The notes beneath the pieces are model-generated. The model did not search any database, was not told the DNA's origin, and worked only from the letters and a program-made list of their open reading frames with translations. From the NCBI RefSeq assembly GCF_018918125.1, contig NZ_JAHLQA010000009.1:24229-88228 (forward strand): a stretch of DNA of 64,000 bases, in the 5' to 3' direction. This document shows, in pieces, positions 49,562-58,119 of the stretch. The stretch is from Blautia sp. MSJ-19. Its GTDB lineage: Bacteria; Bacillota; Clostridia; Lachnospirales; Lachnospiraceae. A program made the position numbers and the translations under genes. Numbering within the stretch: position 1 is the first letter of the stretch; every line of letters starts with the position of its first letter.

Positions 49562-49571
49562 AAAAGCCACT

Positions 49572-50282
49572 TTACACGTCCCCGTGGCATTCCCTGCTCA
49601 CCAGGTATCCATTTTCGTCTTTTATGATCTTGTATTTTTTTGCCAGCGGATTCTCGGAGCCAACCACGCAGTAATCGCATTTATCGGAATTTCCGCAGGT
49701 GCCGCGACGGATCAGGGTACCGTGGATCTGGCTGATTCCCCAGTAGTCGGAATTACAGAAAAGCGGCAGCACATGCATCAGATCATGTTTTTTGGCAAAT
49801 TCTGCATTCGGGCATTGTGAGAAATGGTATCTGGCGGCGTGGTTCTTTTTGTCGTATGGTTCTGATATGTTGCAGAATGTCGCCGGATACTGTTCATACT
49901 GTTTTCGGTCCTTTTTTCCTATTATGTGGAAAACTTTGTCGATCAGCCACATGTCAAAGCTTCGGTTCAGATTAAAGATTTTTCCCATTTTTACAAAACC
50001 AGTCATAAACAGATTTGTGACAAACTCCTGCAATTCTTCTACCGGCGGGTGGTCCGGCAGCAGCGGATACATAGAAAAAATAATAATACTGCCGTAGATT
50101 GCAAGCGCATGCATATTCTTTTTCCCGCCATAATCCGGGATTTCTTCTAAATATTTGTCATACTGGCGGCTGACCGCCTCCCAGATCCTGCTGCCTTCAT
50201 CGTTTCCATATCGCGTATTCAGCCAGTCTTTTACTGCCTGGCAGAAGTCTGGCATATCGTTTAATTTCATATGTTCACTCAT
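49572..50282 (-). CDS. L-2-amino-thiazoline-4-carboxylic acid hydrolase family protein
   Basis: 236 residues from MSEHMKLNDMPDFCQAVKDW. Family pattern: YHFSQCPNAEFAKKHDLMHV, LPLFCNSDYWGISQIHGTLI, RRGTCGNSDKCDYCVVGSE (conserved cysteines and histidine). Named for an enzyme opening the thiazoline ring toward cysteine; many homologues have no tested substrate. AAGGGGAAAA before ATG 50282. 10 bp downstream of a BAAT-type hydrolase gene: a two-gene operon. Its start lies close to the end of the pseudogene at 49561 but on the other strand. Confidence 0.82.
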   Translation of the reverse strand: MSEHMKLNDMPDFCQAVKDWLNTRYGNDEGSRIWEAVSRQYDKYLEEIPDYGGKKNMHALAIYGSIIIFSMYPLLPDHPPVEELQEFVTNLFMTGFVKMGKIFNLNRSFDMWLIDKVFHIIGKKDRKQYEQYPATFCNISEPYDKKNHAARYHFSQCPNAEFAKKHDLMHVLPLFCNSDYWGISQIHGTLIRRGTCGNSDKCDYCVVGSENPLAKKYKIIKDENGYLVSRECHGDV

Positions 50283-50292
50283 TGTTTTCCCC

Positions 50293-51183
50293 TTACCATT
50301 TTGAAACAAACTCCAGCGTTTTTACGAGGGAATCCATTCGGGCTTTTCGTCCTTTTTCTTTATTTTTGCCACGGTCACCTTTGAAGAATTTTGTGCTTCG
50401 TAATTCCATTGGAACAAACAGATGGCTGCCATATTCGTAACTCAGATGCTGATAGAGATACGGAAAATCATGCTCTTTCAATCGCTTCATGATTTTCTCT
50501 GCCGCAAGTTCTGACGGCCACATGTTATCCATTTTGGATGAGATCAGCAGAATCGGACCGGTTATTTTCTCGACCTTAATAACTGCATCCGGGTTCGGAT
50601 TTTTTACAAGCGGCACGTAAAGATCTGTCATGGTTATATCTCTTATCTGGATGCTTTTCCGCAGTATATGGCCGAGAGGAAATTTCTCCATTTCAAAGGA
50701 ACTGTACGGAATTTCTTTTCCATGAAAACTCCAGCTGCTTTCCGGCACAAAAGAGATTCCTTTTTCTTTGGCAAATCCCTGACACACAGTGCTCATAGGC
50801 GCAACCGAGATTACCGCATTGACCAGCCCCGGAAGAAGGCTTCCTGCCAACAGCGACAATTCCGCTCCTTTGGAGATTCCCCACAGTCCTACCTTTTCGT
50901 AGCCCATATCATGCAGACGTTTTGCTGCTGCCTCCAGAGAATCAATAGGAACCCTAACAAAGCGGTCAGGTAAATCTTCCTCCATCACATAAGCAAGTGC
51001 CAGAGTTGTCAGTCCCTCAGACCGAAAAACATCTGCCAGCAGACGGGTCATTTCAATTCCACCATCGCTGCCGCTGAAACAGATCAGTGCTTTTCCCGGA
51101 TATTTGTCCTCTGCCGGGCGAAACAGTTCTCCGTAAAAGCCATCTGTTTTGACACGATATGTATTATTTTCTGTTTTTGACAT
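50293..51183 (-). CDS. BAAT C-terminal-type hydrolase (2)
   Basis: 296 residues. Opening YRVKTDGFYGELFRP as in the hydrolase at 36316; nucleophile Ser in GLWGISKGAELSLLAGS, Asp in LISSKMDNMWPSE, His in YEYGSHLFVP. The two share layout and about a quarter to a third of residues by eye. Substrate unknown. GGAGGGA upstream. First gene of an operon with the thiazoline-carboxylate hydrolase family gene. Confidence 0.85.
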   Translation of the reverse strand: MSKTENNTYRVKTDGFYGELFRPAEDKYPGKALICFSGSDGGIEMTRLLADVFRSEGLTTLALAYVMEEDLPDRFVRVPIDSLEAAAKRLHDMGYEKVGLWGISKGAELSLLAGSLLPGLVNAVISVAPMSTVCQGFAKEKGISFVPESSWSFHGKEIPYSSFEMEKFPLGHILRKSIQIRDITMTDLYVPLVKNPNPDAVIKVEKITGPILLISSKMDNMWPSELAAEKIMKRLKEHDFPYLYQHLSYEYGSHLFVPMELRSTKFFKGDRGKNKEKGRKARMDSLVKTLEFVSKW

Positions 51184-51284
51184 GATTTTTCCCTCCTCAA
51201 CTGACAGTGATCTTTGCTTTGGTTAGTTCTTACTTACTCCTATTTTATCATAAATTTTGTTTCACTCAACTAATAATTTTCTAC

Positions 51285-51336
51285 AAAATAAAAAATGATA
51301 TCCTCCGAATGTTTCCATCCGTAAAGATATCATTTT
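51285..51336 (-). terminator. Terminator of the thiamine operon
   Basis: AAAATGATATC (51292-51302) and GATATCATTTT (51326-51336), perfect stem, 23-base loop, then TTTATTTT on the minus strand. About 75 bp beyond the thiE stop. Confidence 0.8.
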
Positions 51337-51410
51337 GACTTATTTGTTTCGTGCCTGCATGTTTGCAGAATCTCTCTGAGGAACTAACCTGCACTACATT
51401 TCCGATTTTG

Positions 51411-51992
51411 TTACAGTCTCATAAAACCGGACATCATACAGCCGCCTGCCGCTCCGACCTCCATCACCATCTGCAGACGTCCCATATTGATTCCCCCGAT
51501 TGCATACACAGGTATCGGGCAGCCCTTGCAAATCTCTCTGACAAACTCCAGACCTTTTCCTTTCAATCCTTTTTTGCATTCTGTTTCAAAAATTGTCCCG
51601 AGAATAATCTGTGTAGCTCCGTTTCTTACAGCAATCTTTACATCTTCCATGCTATGACAGGATACGCTGATTTCCTGAAAATCTGTTTTTAACTGCTGAC
51701 GTTCCTCCTCTTTCAGTGCCACAAGCACCGGAACAGAAAGATGAATCCGTCTGCAGTTTAACCTGCATGCCACAGAAATTCTGGAATGCAAAAAGCAACG
51801 TACTCCTTCTTCTGAGCACAAATGCAGAACTTTTTCTGCCAGTGCTTCATATTCATCATCTGGCAAATCTTTTTCTCTCAAGATTACCGCATGGGGATGC
51901 AGCTGAATCACTTTTTGCATCTGTTCAAGAAAATCCCCCTGTACCAATGTACGATTTGTAATCGCAATGGTATGTTCATATTCTTTACACAT
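51411..51992 (-). CDS. thiE: Thiamine phosphate synthase (ThiE/TenI type)
   Basis: 193 residues from MCKEYEHTIAITNRTLVQGD. Couples HMP pyrophosphate with thiazole phosphate: VILREKDLPDDEYEALA (pyrophosphate contact R/E/K), LHSRISVA, and C-terminal GTIFETECKKGLKGKGLEFV and YAIGGINMGRLQMVMEVGAA. Shorter and looser than standard ThiE, so a TenI-like variant is possible. Overlaps thiH by 8 bp. Last gene of thiS-F-G-H-E. Confidence 0.85.
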   Translation of the reverse strand: MCKEYEHTIAITNRTLVQGDFLEQMQKVIQLHPHAVILREKDLPDDEYEALAEKVLHLCSEEGVRCFLHSRISVACRLNCRRIHLSVPVLVALKEEERQQLKTDFQEISVSCHSMEDVKIAVRNGATQIILGTIFETECKKGLKGKGLEFVREICKGCPIPVYAIGGINMGRLQMVMEVGAAGGCMMSGFMRL

Positions 51993-53244
51993 AGATATAA
52001 TCATTCAGAACCGGCTGCAAACCGCCCTGCTCCATATCTTCATACATTTTTTCAAAAGAACGGTCATCATTGATCTCGAACTGTTCGTCTCCGACATCCG
52101 CATCCTCTTTGCCTTCATATTTTTCTTCATGATCACCAATTCCGGTCGAAACACCTGCAGAAACTTTCGTTGCACAGATTTTTGTGATTCCATTTCGAAA
52201 AGCAGCACTCTCACGGCTGGACACGGTAATTCCTGCAAATGGAAGAAAAATGCGATATGCACACAATACCTGACAAAGTTCTTTCTCACCGACATCACGG
52301 GGATTGATCTTGTCATTATTTACAATTGGGCGAAGTCGCGGACAGCTCAGCGATAGCTCTGCATGCGGATATTTACGGTTTATATAATAAACATGCAGTG
52401 CTGTAGCCAATGCATCTTTGCGGAAATCATCAAGACCCAGGAGCGCGGAAAATCCAGCCCCTCGCATGCCGCCCATCAATGCTCGTTCCTGAGAGTCAAA
52501 GCGATATGGCCAGACGCGTTTATGTCCCATAAGATGAAGTGTCTCGTATTTATCTGTATGGTAAGTTTCCTGGAACACTGTTACATAGTCTACCCCGCAT
52601 TCATGAAGATACTGATATTCGTCCACATTTACCGGATAAATCTCAATCCCGATATTTTTGAAATATTTTCTTGCAATCTTCACAGCTTCTCCAATATATT
52701 TCACATCAGAATACGCACGGCTCTCGCCTGTCAGTATCAGGATTTCTTCCATGCCGGTCTTTGCAATGACCTGCATTTCATGTTCGATCTCTTCAAATGT
52801 CAGTTTTTTTCGCCGGATATTATTATAGCAGTTAAATCCACAGTAAATACAGTAATTCTGACAATAGTTCGCAATATATAACGGGGTAAAGATATAAACC
52901 GTATTTCCAAAATGATTCTTGGTAAGCTCTTCTGCTTTTCTTGCCATCTGCTCCAGATATGGTGCTGCCGCCGGAGATAAAAGTGCTTTGAAATCTTCAA
53001 CGGAACAGGATTCATGCGAAAGCGCACGTTCCACATCTGCTGCTGTATAAGAATCATAATCATACGCATCCATTGCCTGAAGTACTTTATCTTTTATATC
53101 TGATTCAATGATCTGCATGCCTTCCATATATTCCATATGATTGGTACGAAAGGACGGATCCTGCTCAAGTTTGTGTTTTCTTTCCAGTGCAGCTGGCGGA
53201 AGTTTATCACTGTCTACAAAATATACCTGATTTTCTTCATTCAT
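51985..53244 (-). CDS. thiH: 2-iminoacetate synthase ThiH
   Basis: 419 residues; radical SAM enzyme that cleaves tyrosine to dehydroglycine for thiazole formation. Cluster motif CQNYCIYC (Cys128, 132, 135), SAM-binding GEILILTGESRAYSDVKYI-like stretch (EEILILTGESRAYSDV) and the BATS region toward the C-terminus (LSCPRLRPIVNNDKINPRDV). Directly downstream of thiG (15 bp). Normal length. Confidence 0.94.
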   Translation of the reverse strand: MNEENQVYFVDSDKLPPAALERKHKLEQDPSFRTNHMEYMEGMQIIESDIKDKVLQAMDAYDYDSYTAADVERALSHESCSVEDFKALLSPAAAPYLEQMARKAEELTKNHFGNTVYIFTPLYIANYCQNYCIYCGFNCYNNIRRKKLTFEEIEHEMQVIAKTGMEEILILTGESRAYSDVKYIGEAVKIARKYFKNIGIEIYPVNVDEYQYLHECGVDYVTVFQETYHTDKYETLHLMGHKRVWPYRFDSQERALMGGMRGAGFSALLGLDDFRKDALATALHVYYINRKYPHAELSLSCPRLRPIVNNDKINPRDVGEKELCQVLCAYRIFLPFAGITVSSRESAAFRNGITKICATKVSAGVSTGIGDHEEKYEGKEDADVGDEQFEINDDRSFEKMYEDMEQGGLQPVLNDYIYV

Positions 53245-53259
53245 GATTCAGCTTCCCCC

Positions 53260-54024
53260 TTACCGCAAAAATCCTGTCAGTGGATCAGACGCACTTCCAC
53301 CTCTGGCAAGCACTCTTCCCATTCCGGTAAGATAAGCTTTTCTTCCCGCTTCAATAGCAAGCTTAAATGCAGATGCCATCTCCGGTATATTTCCTGCGGT
53401 GGCAATTGCTGTATTTGCCATAATTGCGGCAGCTCCCATTTCCATAGCCTCACATGCCTGAGATGGCTTACCGATTCCTGCATCTACAATGATCGGCAGA
53501 TCAATCTCATCGATCAGTACCTGTATCATGGCTTTTGTCGCAAGTCCTTTGTTGCTTCCGATCGGAGCAGCCAACGGCATAACTGCTGCCGCTCCGGCAT
53601 TCTGAAGATCTCTTGCTGTATTCAGATCCGGATTCATATAAGGCAAAACAACAAAACCTTCTTTTGCCAGGATTTCTGTTGCTTTGACTGTCTCATAATT
53701 GTCCGGGAAAAGGTACTTCGCATCACGCATAACCTCAATTTTTACAAAGTTTCCACATCCCATAGCTCTGCTCAGCCTTGCGATACGGACAGCTTCTTCT
53801 GCTGTTCTCGCGCCGGATGTGTTTGGAAGCAACGTAACTCCTTTTGGAATAAAATCCAAAATATTCTCACTCTCCTGCGTATTTGCACGTCTGAGAGCCA
53901 GCGTGATGATTTCTGCTCCTCCCTGCTCAACTGCTGCCTTGATCAGATTCAGATTATATTTCCCGGAGCCGAGAATAAATCGGCTCTTAAATTCTTTTCC
54001 ACCTAATACAAATTTATCTTCCAT
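53260..54024 (-). CDS. thiG: Thiazole synthase ThiG
   Basis: 254 residues; TIM barrel that builds the thiazole ring from DXP, ThiS-thiocarboxylate and dehydroglycine. [20 protein letters not shown], Schiff-base Lys in [20 protein letters not shown], phosphate site [20 protein letters not shown]. Normal length; 20 bp from the thiF stop. Complete. Confidence 0.95.
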   Translation of the reverse strand: MEDKFVLGGKEFKSRFILGSGKYNLNLIKAAVEQGGAEIITLALRRANTQESENILDFIPKGVTLLPNTSGARTAEEAVRIARLSRAMGCGNFVKIEVMRDAKYLFPDNYETVKATEILAKEGFVVLPYMNPDLNTARDLQNAGAAAVMPLAAPIGSNKGLATKAMIQVLIDEIDLPIIVDAGIGKPSQACEAMEMGAAAIMANTAIATAGNIPEMASAFKLAIEAGRKAYLTGMGRVLARGGSASDPLTGFLR

Positions 54025-54044
54025 AATGAATATTCTCCTCTTTT

Positions 54045-54473
54045 TTACTCATATTGTGCCTGCATGACCAACTGCAGGACTTTGTTAGCCTGATGTGCTG
54101 CACAGGCCGACACTCTTGGCGCGATCAGTCCGATTCCATCTCCAACATCCGTACTCTGATCTCCACATACATACAACCTCTGCATCATCTGACATGTTTT
54201 GATTTCATTTATATCTGCATACCCTGCCATTCCATTTCCCGATATAACTGTCGTTTTCGGACACTGAGTCAGAAGTTCCCGCACCAGCATTGCTTTCTGG
54301 TCTGGCCGATCAAAAGCCTCGCATACGATCGGATACTCACAAAAAAGGCCTCCAAGCCCTGCTATTGCGACTTTGGCACTGCGCAGCTTTCTCTGCATAT
54401 TCTTCGGAAATCTTGCGTCAAATGCTCTGTCCAGTTCTTCTTTCGAAATAAGTTCCTGCATTTTTTTCTGCAT
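54045..54473 (-). CDS. thiF: ThiF-like protein with internal deletion of the ATP-binding core
   Basis: ThiF adenylates the C-terminal glycine of ThiS. This copy has 142 residues against about 200 usual. It starts [20 protein letters not shown], reads into the nucleotide loop VAIAGLGGL, and then jumps in frame to [20 protein letters not shown], omitting about 60-70 residues (the Arg/Lys/Asp ATP site and beta-alpha units). The C-terminus ([36 protein letters not shown]) is normal. Start by AAAGGTGA; a GTG 4 codons upstream is also possible. Probably inactive as an adenylase. Another ThiF/MoeB elsewhere may substitute. Confidence 0.8.
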   Translation of the reverse strand: MQKKMQELISKEELDRAFDARFPKNMQRKLRSAKVAIAGLGGLFCEYPIVCEAFDRPDQKAMLVRELLTQCPKTTVISGNGMAGYADINEIKTCQMMQRLYVCGDQSTDVGDGIGLIAPRVSACAAHQANKVLQLVMQAQYE

Positions 54474-54486
54474 TTCTTTCACCTTT

Positions 54487-54681
54487 TCAGCCTCCTCCAA
54501 CAAACCGCAGAACTTCAATCTCATCTTCATCTTCAATTGTCACATCACCAAGCAGTTCTTTGGGAATAATCTCAAGATTACGCTCTACTACCACCCACTC
54601 TGGTTTGAATCCTGTCTCTTTCAGATATTCCAGGAGATTTTTGCCGGCAATTTCTTTTGCCTCTCCATTAATTTTTACCAT
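54487..54681 (-). CDS. thiS: Sulfur carrier protein ThiS
   Basis: 64 residues from MVKINGEAKEIAGKNLLEYL; ubiquitin-like fold ending RFVGGG, whose last glycine carries the thiocarboxylate. AAGGAGT 7 bases before ATG 54681. First gene after the TPP riboswitch; 14 bp from thiF. Confidence 0.92.
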   Translation of the reverse strand: MVKINGEAKEIAGKNLLEYLKETGFKPEWVVVERNLEIIPKELLGDVTIEDEDEIEVLRFVGGG

Positions 54682-54713
54682 CACTATACTCCTTTCGCTT
54701 TTTAACACCGCAA

Positions 54714-54762
54714 AAAACAAAAAGACGCCGGACAATACACTTTCTGTATTATCCGGCGCCTG
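54714..54762 (-). terminator. Attenuator terminator between TPP riboswitch and thiS
   Basis: Long stem around GCGCCGGATAATACA and TGTATTGTCCGGCGT with a GAAAG loop, then CTTTTTG on the minus strand. This is the expression platform of the riboswitch. Confidence 0.9.
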
Positions 54763-54842
54763 AAATACTCTGTGAAAAGTGGTGCCCCCAGTTCACACAA
54801 AACAGAGAGCAACGGCACACAAGTCCATTCATTCACGACATG

Positions 54843-54930
54843 TATTTCCCTACGTTGGCATTATCCAAATCAGGTTCCAGGTCAAGACTAATAAAGTCTA
54901 CTCTCAGCCCATCTATTTGAGCTCCCTATT
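54843..54930 (-). ncRNA. TPP (THI-box) riboswitch
   Basis: On the minus strand: GGGCTGAGAG (pyrimidine sensor) and GACCTGGAACCTGAT then GGATAATGCCAACGTAGGGA (pyrophosphate sensor), the THI-box signatures in correct order. Upstream of the attenuator and thiS. With TPP bound, terminator formation is expected. Confidence 0.95.
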
Positions 54931-55048
54931 TTCAAAACATTATATAAAACTTAAAAACAATTTGCAAGCCTTTTTGAACACTTTTTAACATTAGAAACCA
55001 GTCCTTCACCGATATCCATTTCTGAGCAGCACCTCAATGCATAATCCG

Positions 55049-55180
55049 TTATGATTCTGTAACCTCATATCCTGCTTTTTTAAGCACTTCGATTACCTTA
55101 TCATAAACATCTTTTTTTGTCAGAATATAATCTGTGTTAAAGGTTGAAACTGCAAATATACTGAAATTCTTCAGAATAAT
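55049..55180 (-). pseudogene. ACT-domain protein remnant
   Basis: On the minus strand the frame right after the stop of the ATPase gene (TAA, 55181-55183) reads IILKNFSIFAVSTFNTDYIL, then KKDVYDKVIEVLKKAGYEV, ending at 55049-55051. This is the C-terminal half of an ACT-domain protein (SIFAVSTFNTDYIL is the family hallmark), with the N-terminus missing. Apparently cut off by the incoming ATPase gene. Confidence 0.8.
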
Positions 55181-56509
55181 TTATAAAAATGGTGCCATAT
55201 AAACTGGTATACAAAAAATATCCTGATCTTTGCTCATATCTTTCGTATAAACCAAGCATCTCTTTAATATCCTGCTTGAATATTTTTCCGTAAACACATC
55301 AAGAGATTTATGTGTTTTATATCCCGACGATTTTACCTCTATTGGAATTATTTTATTCTTTCTTGCCAAAATAAAATCTATTTCATAATTGTGTTTTGAA
55401 TTTTTATTCATGATTGTGTGATAGAATAATTCATTTCCATTTGATGCCAGGCATTGAGCTACAATATTTTCATATAAATATCCCAAATTCACGCTTAATT
55501 TATCATTTAATAATTTCTCATAAATCTCATTTTCCGTGAAATCTTTATCTTTGAACATTAATGTTACAAACAGACCTGTATCACTTAAAAATAATTTAAA
55601 TTTTGATAAGTCCCTTGTATTAGACATACCCGCATCTGGATCATTTGTATTATATGCAACCAGTACTGTCTTTGAATCTTTTAGTTCCGCAATCAGTTCT
55701 AATATTTTATCTTGTTTCTCACCATTTAACACACTACTCGTCTGATATCTGGCCGCATTTTTATTTAGCTGGGCTGGGATTGCATCAAATAACATTGCTA
55801 AACGTCCTGTCTGATCGATTTTTGCAAAATCACTTTCATACAGATTTAAAATATCTCTTTTTATTTCATCTACTTTTCTGAAATTGTTCGTTTCAATATA
55901 AGTTGATACTGCCTGTGGCATTCCACCAACGAGCATATACAGGCGAAATTGTCTTAACTGCTTACGATTAATTGCATCTCCCAATCCCTGCTTCATTTCA
56001 AAACATTTTTTTAATAGTGAAAATGTTGCTGTATCTCCAATTGCCCATAAAAACTCCTCATAGTCCATTGGATACATACTGATTTTTCTTTCCTCGCTGG
56101 GGATTAAAATATCTTTTACATTTTTCTTAATTGAAATAAGTGATCCTGTTTCAATGTAATCATACCGATGATCTGCAACTAATGCTTTTATTGCCTGACG
56201 TGCCTTCGGACAAAGCTGAACTTCATCAAATATAATCACTGATTTTCTTTCTTGTAAATCTACTTTATATTGTAATTGCAACTGCAGAAATAAAAAATTC
56301 AGATCGGAAACGTCTTCAAAAAGTTCTTTGGTTTCTTTGGACGCCATTGAAAAATCTATTAATATATAGCTTTCATATTCATTTTTTGCAAATTCTTCAA
56401 CTACTGTTGATTTACCGATTCGTCTTGCACCTTCGATCAAAAGAGCTGTTTTCCCATCTGAATCTCTTTTCCATTCTTGCATTTTACTATATATTTTACG
56501 TTTGAACAT
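55181..56509 (-). CDS. ATP-binding protein, AAA_14/DUF4143 family
   Basis: 442 residues. Walker A LIEGARRIGKSTVVEEF (about 23-39), Walker B SVIIFDEVQLCPKARQAIKA (about 89-108), and DUF4143 C-terminus with the nuclease-like NSKHNYEIDFILARKNKIIP + IEVKSSGY (about 380-407). Common accessory gene in Firmicutes and Bacteroidetes; function unknown. GGAGAAA before the ATG. A 33-bp tandem repeat lies immediately upstream. Low GC. Inserted next to an ACT remnant and RNA element copy B. Confidence 0.9.
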   Translation of the reverse strand: MFKRKIYSKMQEWKRDSDGKTALLIEGARRIGKSTVVEEFAKNEYESYILIDFSMASKETKELFEDVSDLNFLFLQLQLQYKVDLQERKSVIIFDEVQLCPKARQAIKALVADHRYDYIETGSLISIKKNVKDILIPSEERKISMYPMDYEEFLWAIGDTATFSLLKKCFEMKQGLGDAINRKQLRQFRLYMLVGGMPQAVSTYIETNNFRKVDEIKRDILNLYESDFAKIDQTGRLAMLFDAIPAQLNKNAARYQTSSVLNGEKQDKILELIAELKDSKTVLVAYNTNDPDAGMSNTRDLSKFKLFLSDTGLFVTLMFKDKDFTENEIYEKLLNDKLSVNLGYLYENIVAQCLASNGNELFYHTIMNKNSKHNYEIDFILARKNKIIPIEVKSSGYKTHKSLDVFTEKYSSRILKRCLVYTKDMSKDQDIFCIPVYMAPFL

Positions 56510-56524
56510 GGCATGTTTCTCCTT

Positions 56525-56656
56525 TCCGCATTTTTTATGTCTTTATATTATCACATATCCGCATTTTTTTATATAGTATATTATCATATTTCCGCATTTT
56601 TTATTTTTATATTTTACCTGGTTTCCGCATTTTTATTCTATATATTCCAATTTTTA
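56525..56656. repeat. Four tandem 33-bp repeats upstream of the DUF4143 ATPase gene
   Basis: TCCGCATTTTT starts at 56525, 56558, 56591 and 56624, exactly 33 bp apart each time; the rest of each unit is AT rich and less conserved (two share a TATTATCA at the end). The first unit starts 15 bp upstream of the ATG, next to the RBS. Exact period of about three helical turns suggests a protein-binding array rather than drift. Confidence 0.8.
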
Positions 56657-56666
56657 TTTTTAATAA

Positions 56667-56770
56667 GAAAAAGGTATCCAGAGTCCTGCCTTATAACATA
56701 TCTTGCGATATGCCGTACCTACGGCAAAACTCTGAATACCTTCTGATCCCTACCTGATAGTAAGGGATGC
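56667..56770 (-). ncRNA. Folded RNA element, copy B, immediately after the permease stop codon
   Basis: Core 56669-56754 is identical over 86 nt to copy A. Leading hairpin arms TCCC-TACT and GGTA-GGGA: the C to T change keeps pairing as T-G, and its loop (ATCA) differs from copy A (ACCG). It starts right after the permease stop and is followed by T-rich sequence, so it can terminate the permease message. Confidence 0.7.
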
Positions 56771-56774
56771 TATT

Positions 56775-58040
56775 TTATTTTCCACAAATAAATCCAAAAG
56801 CTCCGCACAGTGCGAGCAGGAACAGGATCAGCATTCCTGCAAATGCAATCGCAAACAGTTCAACAAACAGTTTGTTCTGTGGGTATTTTTTCTCACTGCC
56901 TTCTTCCTGGGCTACTGCTGCCATTACCAGTGCACCGACAGATGAGATCGGGCTGATGCCTGTGATCGTTCCGCCTACAACAACTGCTGCAGTAAGTTCC
57001 AGTGCATTGATTCCAAAAGTACCTGCCAACTGACCGGCTACCGGCACGAAGGTCGGAAATACTACGCCAAGTCCAGAGCTGAAGAAGGACAAAATTGCTG
57101 CAACAAGTGACAGGATCGCTGCTGCTGTTTTTGGTCCCATAATATTTTCCAAAATGTCTACCAGAATATCAATTCCACCTGACAGTGAAATAATATTCAT
57201 CAGCACACCAACACCAAGTACCATCAGTACTACATTCCAGGAAATTCCTTTGATTGCTTTTTTCTCATCACCGATTCCAAGCGCGATCAGGATACTTCCC
57301 GCCAGAAATCCGGCCAGTCCGACATTCCAGGAAAAAACAAGAACTCCTGCAATCACAACAACAAGTGCTGCCAGTGAAATGATATGTTCTTTCTGTAACT
57401 TTAATTCTTCTGTATTTTGGACTTCCTGCTTCTGAACCTGTTCTACTTTCCAGCCTTTATAATAAATATAAACGCCAATGGAAAGGATCACATCCACAAG
57501 AAGCATACACAATCCAATACGAACAGTGCTTCCGGAAATCTGACTTTCTGTCATCAGAGTCTCTACTACTGCAGCTTCCGGTGTCAACGGACTCATTCTT
57601 CCTGCCTGGACACCCATCTGTCCGATCAGTGCTACCATGATCGGATTCAGTCCTGCTGAAACTGCGATCGGCACTGCCAGGATCGGAATGATCGTCAGAG
57701 TCGGGATTGCTCCCGGTCCTACTGCACACAGGACATATCCTATCACAAACATTACGACCGGTATCAGATAATGTTTCTTTCCTACAAGTGCCACAACTTT
57801 GTTTGCAACGATTGTCAGCGTTCCGTTTCCATTTATAATTGCAAAGAAATACATGATTCCCAGCATCTGGATGCACAGAGAACTGCTGAAGCCACTGATG
57901 ACATCCTTGGAACTGAACCCATAAAGTTCTCCGATGATCATGGCAAAACCCATACATAAAATCCCTACATTACTTTTTCTTGTAAACCCAATTACAATCG
58001 CTACTACAAGTGCAAGCAGCGAAATCACCCCTGCATTCAT
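56775..58040 (-). CDS. Sugar-acid/dicarboxylate permease (CitM/MatC-like)
   Basis: 421 residues, about twelve hydrophobic helices in two repeats; PGAIPTLTIIPILAVPIAVS, GQMGVQAGRMSPLTPEA and GTITGISPISSVGALVMAA are the signature glycine/serine-rich hairpins of the ion-transporter fold (two-fold related at about 110-150 and 350-380). Substrate unknown; by context a four-carbon sugar acid. AAGGAGAA before the ATG. Last gene of the sugar-acid operon. Confidence 0.85.
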   Translation of the reverse strand: MNAGVISLLALVVAIVIGFTRKSNVGILCMGFAMIIGELYGFSSKDVISGFSSSLCIQMLGIMYFFAIINGNGTLTIVANKVVALVGKKHYLIPVVMFVIGYVLCAVGPGAIPTLTIIPILAVPIAVSAGLNPIMVALIGQMGVQAGRMSPLTPEAAVVETLMTESQISGSTVRIGLCMLLVDVILSIGVYIYYKGWKVEQVQKQEVQNTEELKLQKEHIISLAALVVVIAGVLVFSWNVGLAGFLAGSILIALGIGDEKKAIKGISWNVVLMVLGVGVLMNIISLSGGIDILVDILENIMGPKTAAAILSLVAAILSFFSSGLGVVFPTFVPVAGQLAGTFGINALELTAAVVVGGTITGISPISSVGALVMAAVAQEEGSEKKYPQNKLFVELFAIAFAGMLILFLLALCGAFGFICGK

Positions 58041-58119
58041 CTACCTTCTCCTTTATCCTATCTAAACACGATACATACCGGACTTTCTGTCCGGATGATC
58101 CTTCCAGTCGCCTCTTTTC

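Noticed and set aside
51200..51240. Third GGTTAG-type operator before the BAAT gene at 50293
   Set aside because: A single half-site without a matching arm; not palindromic.
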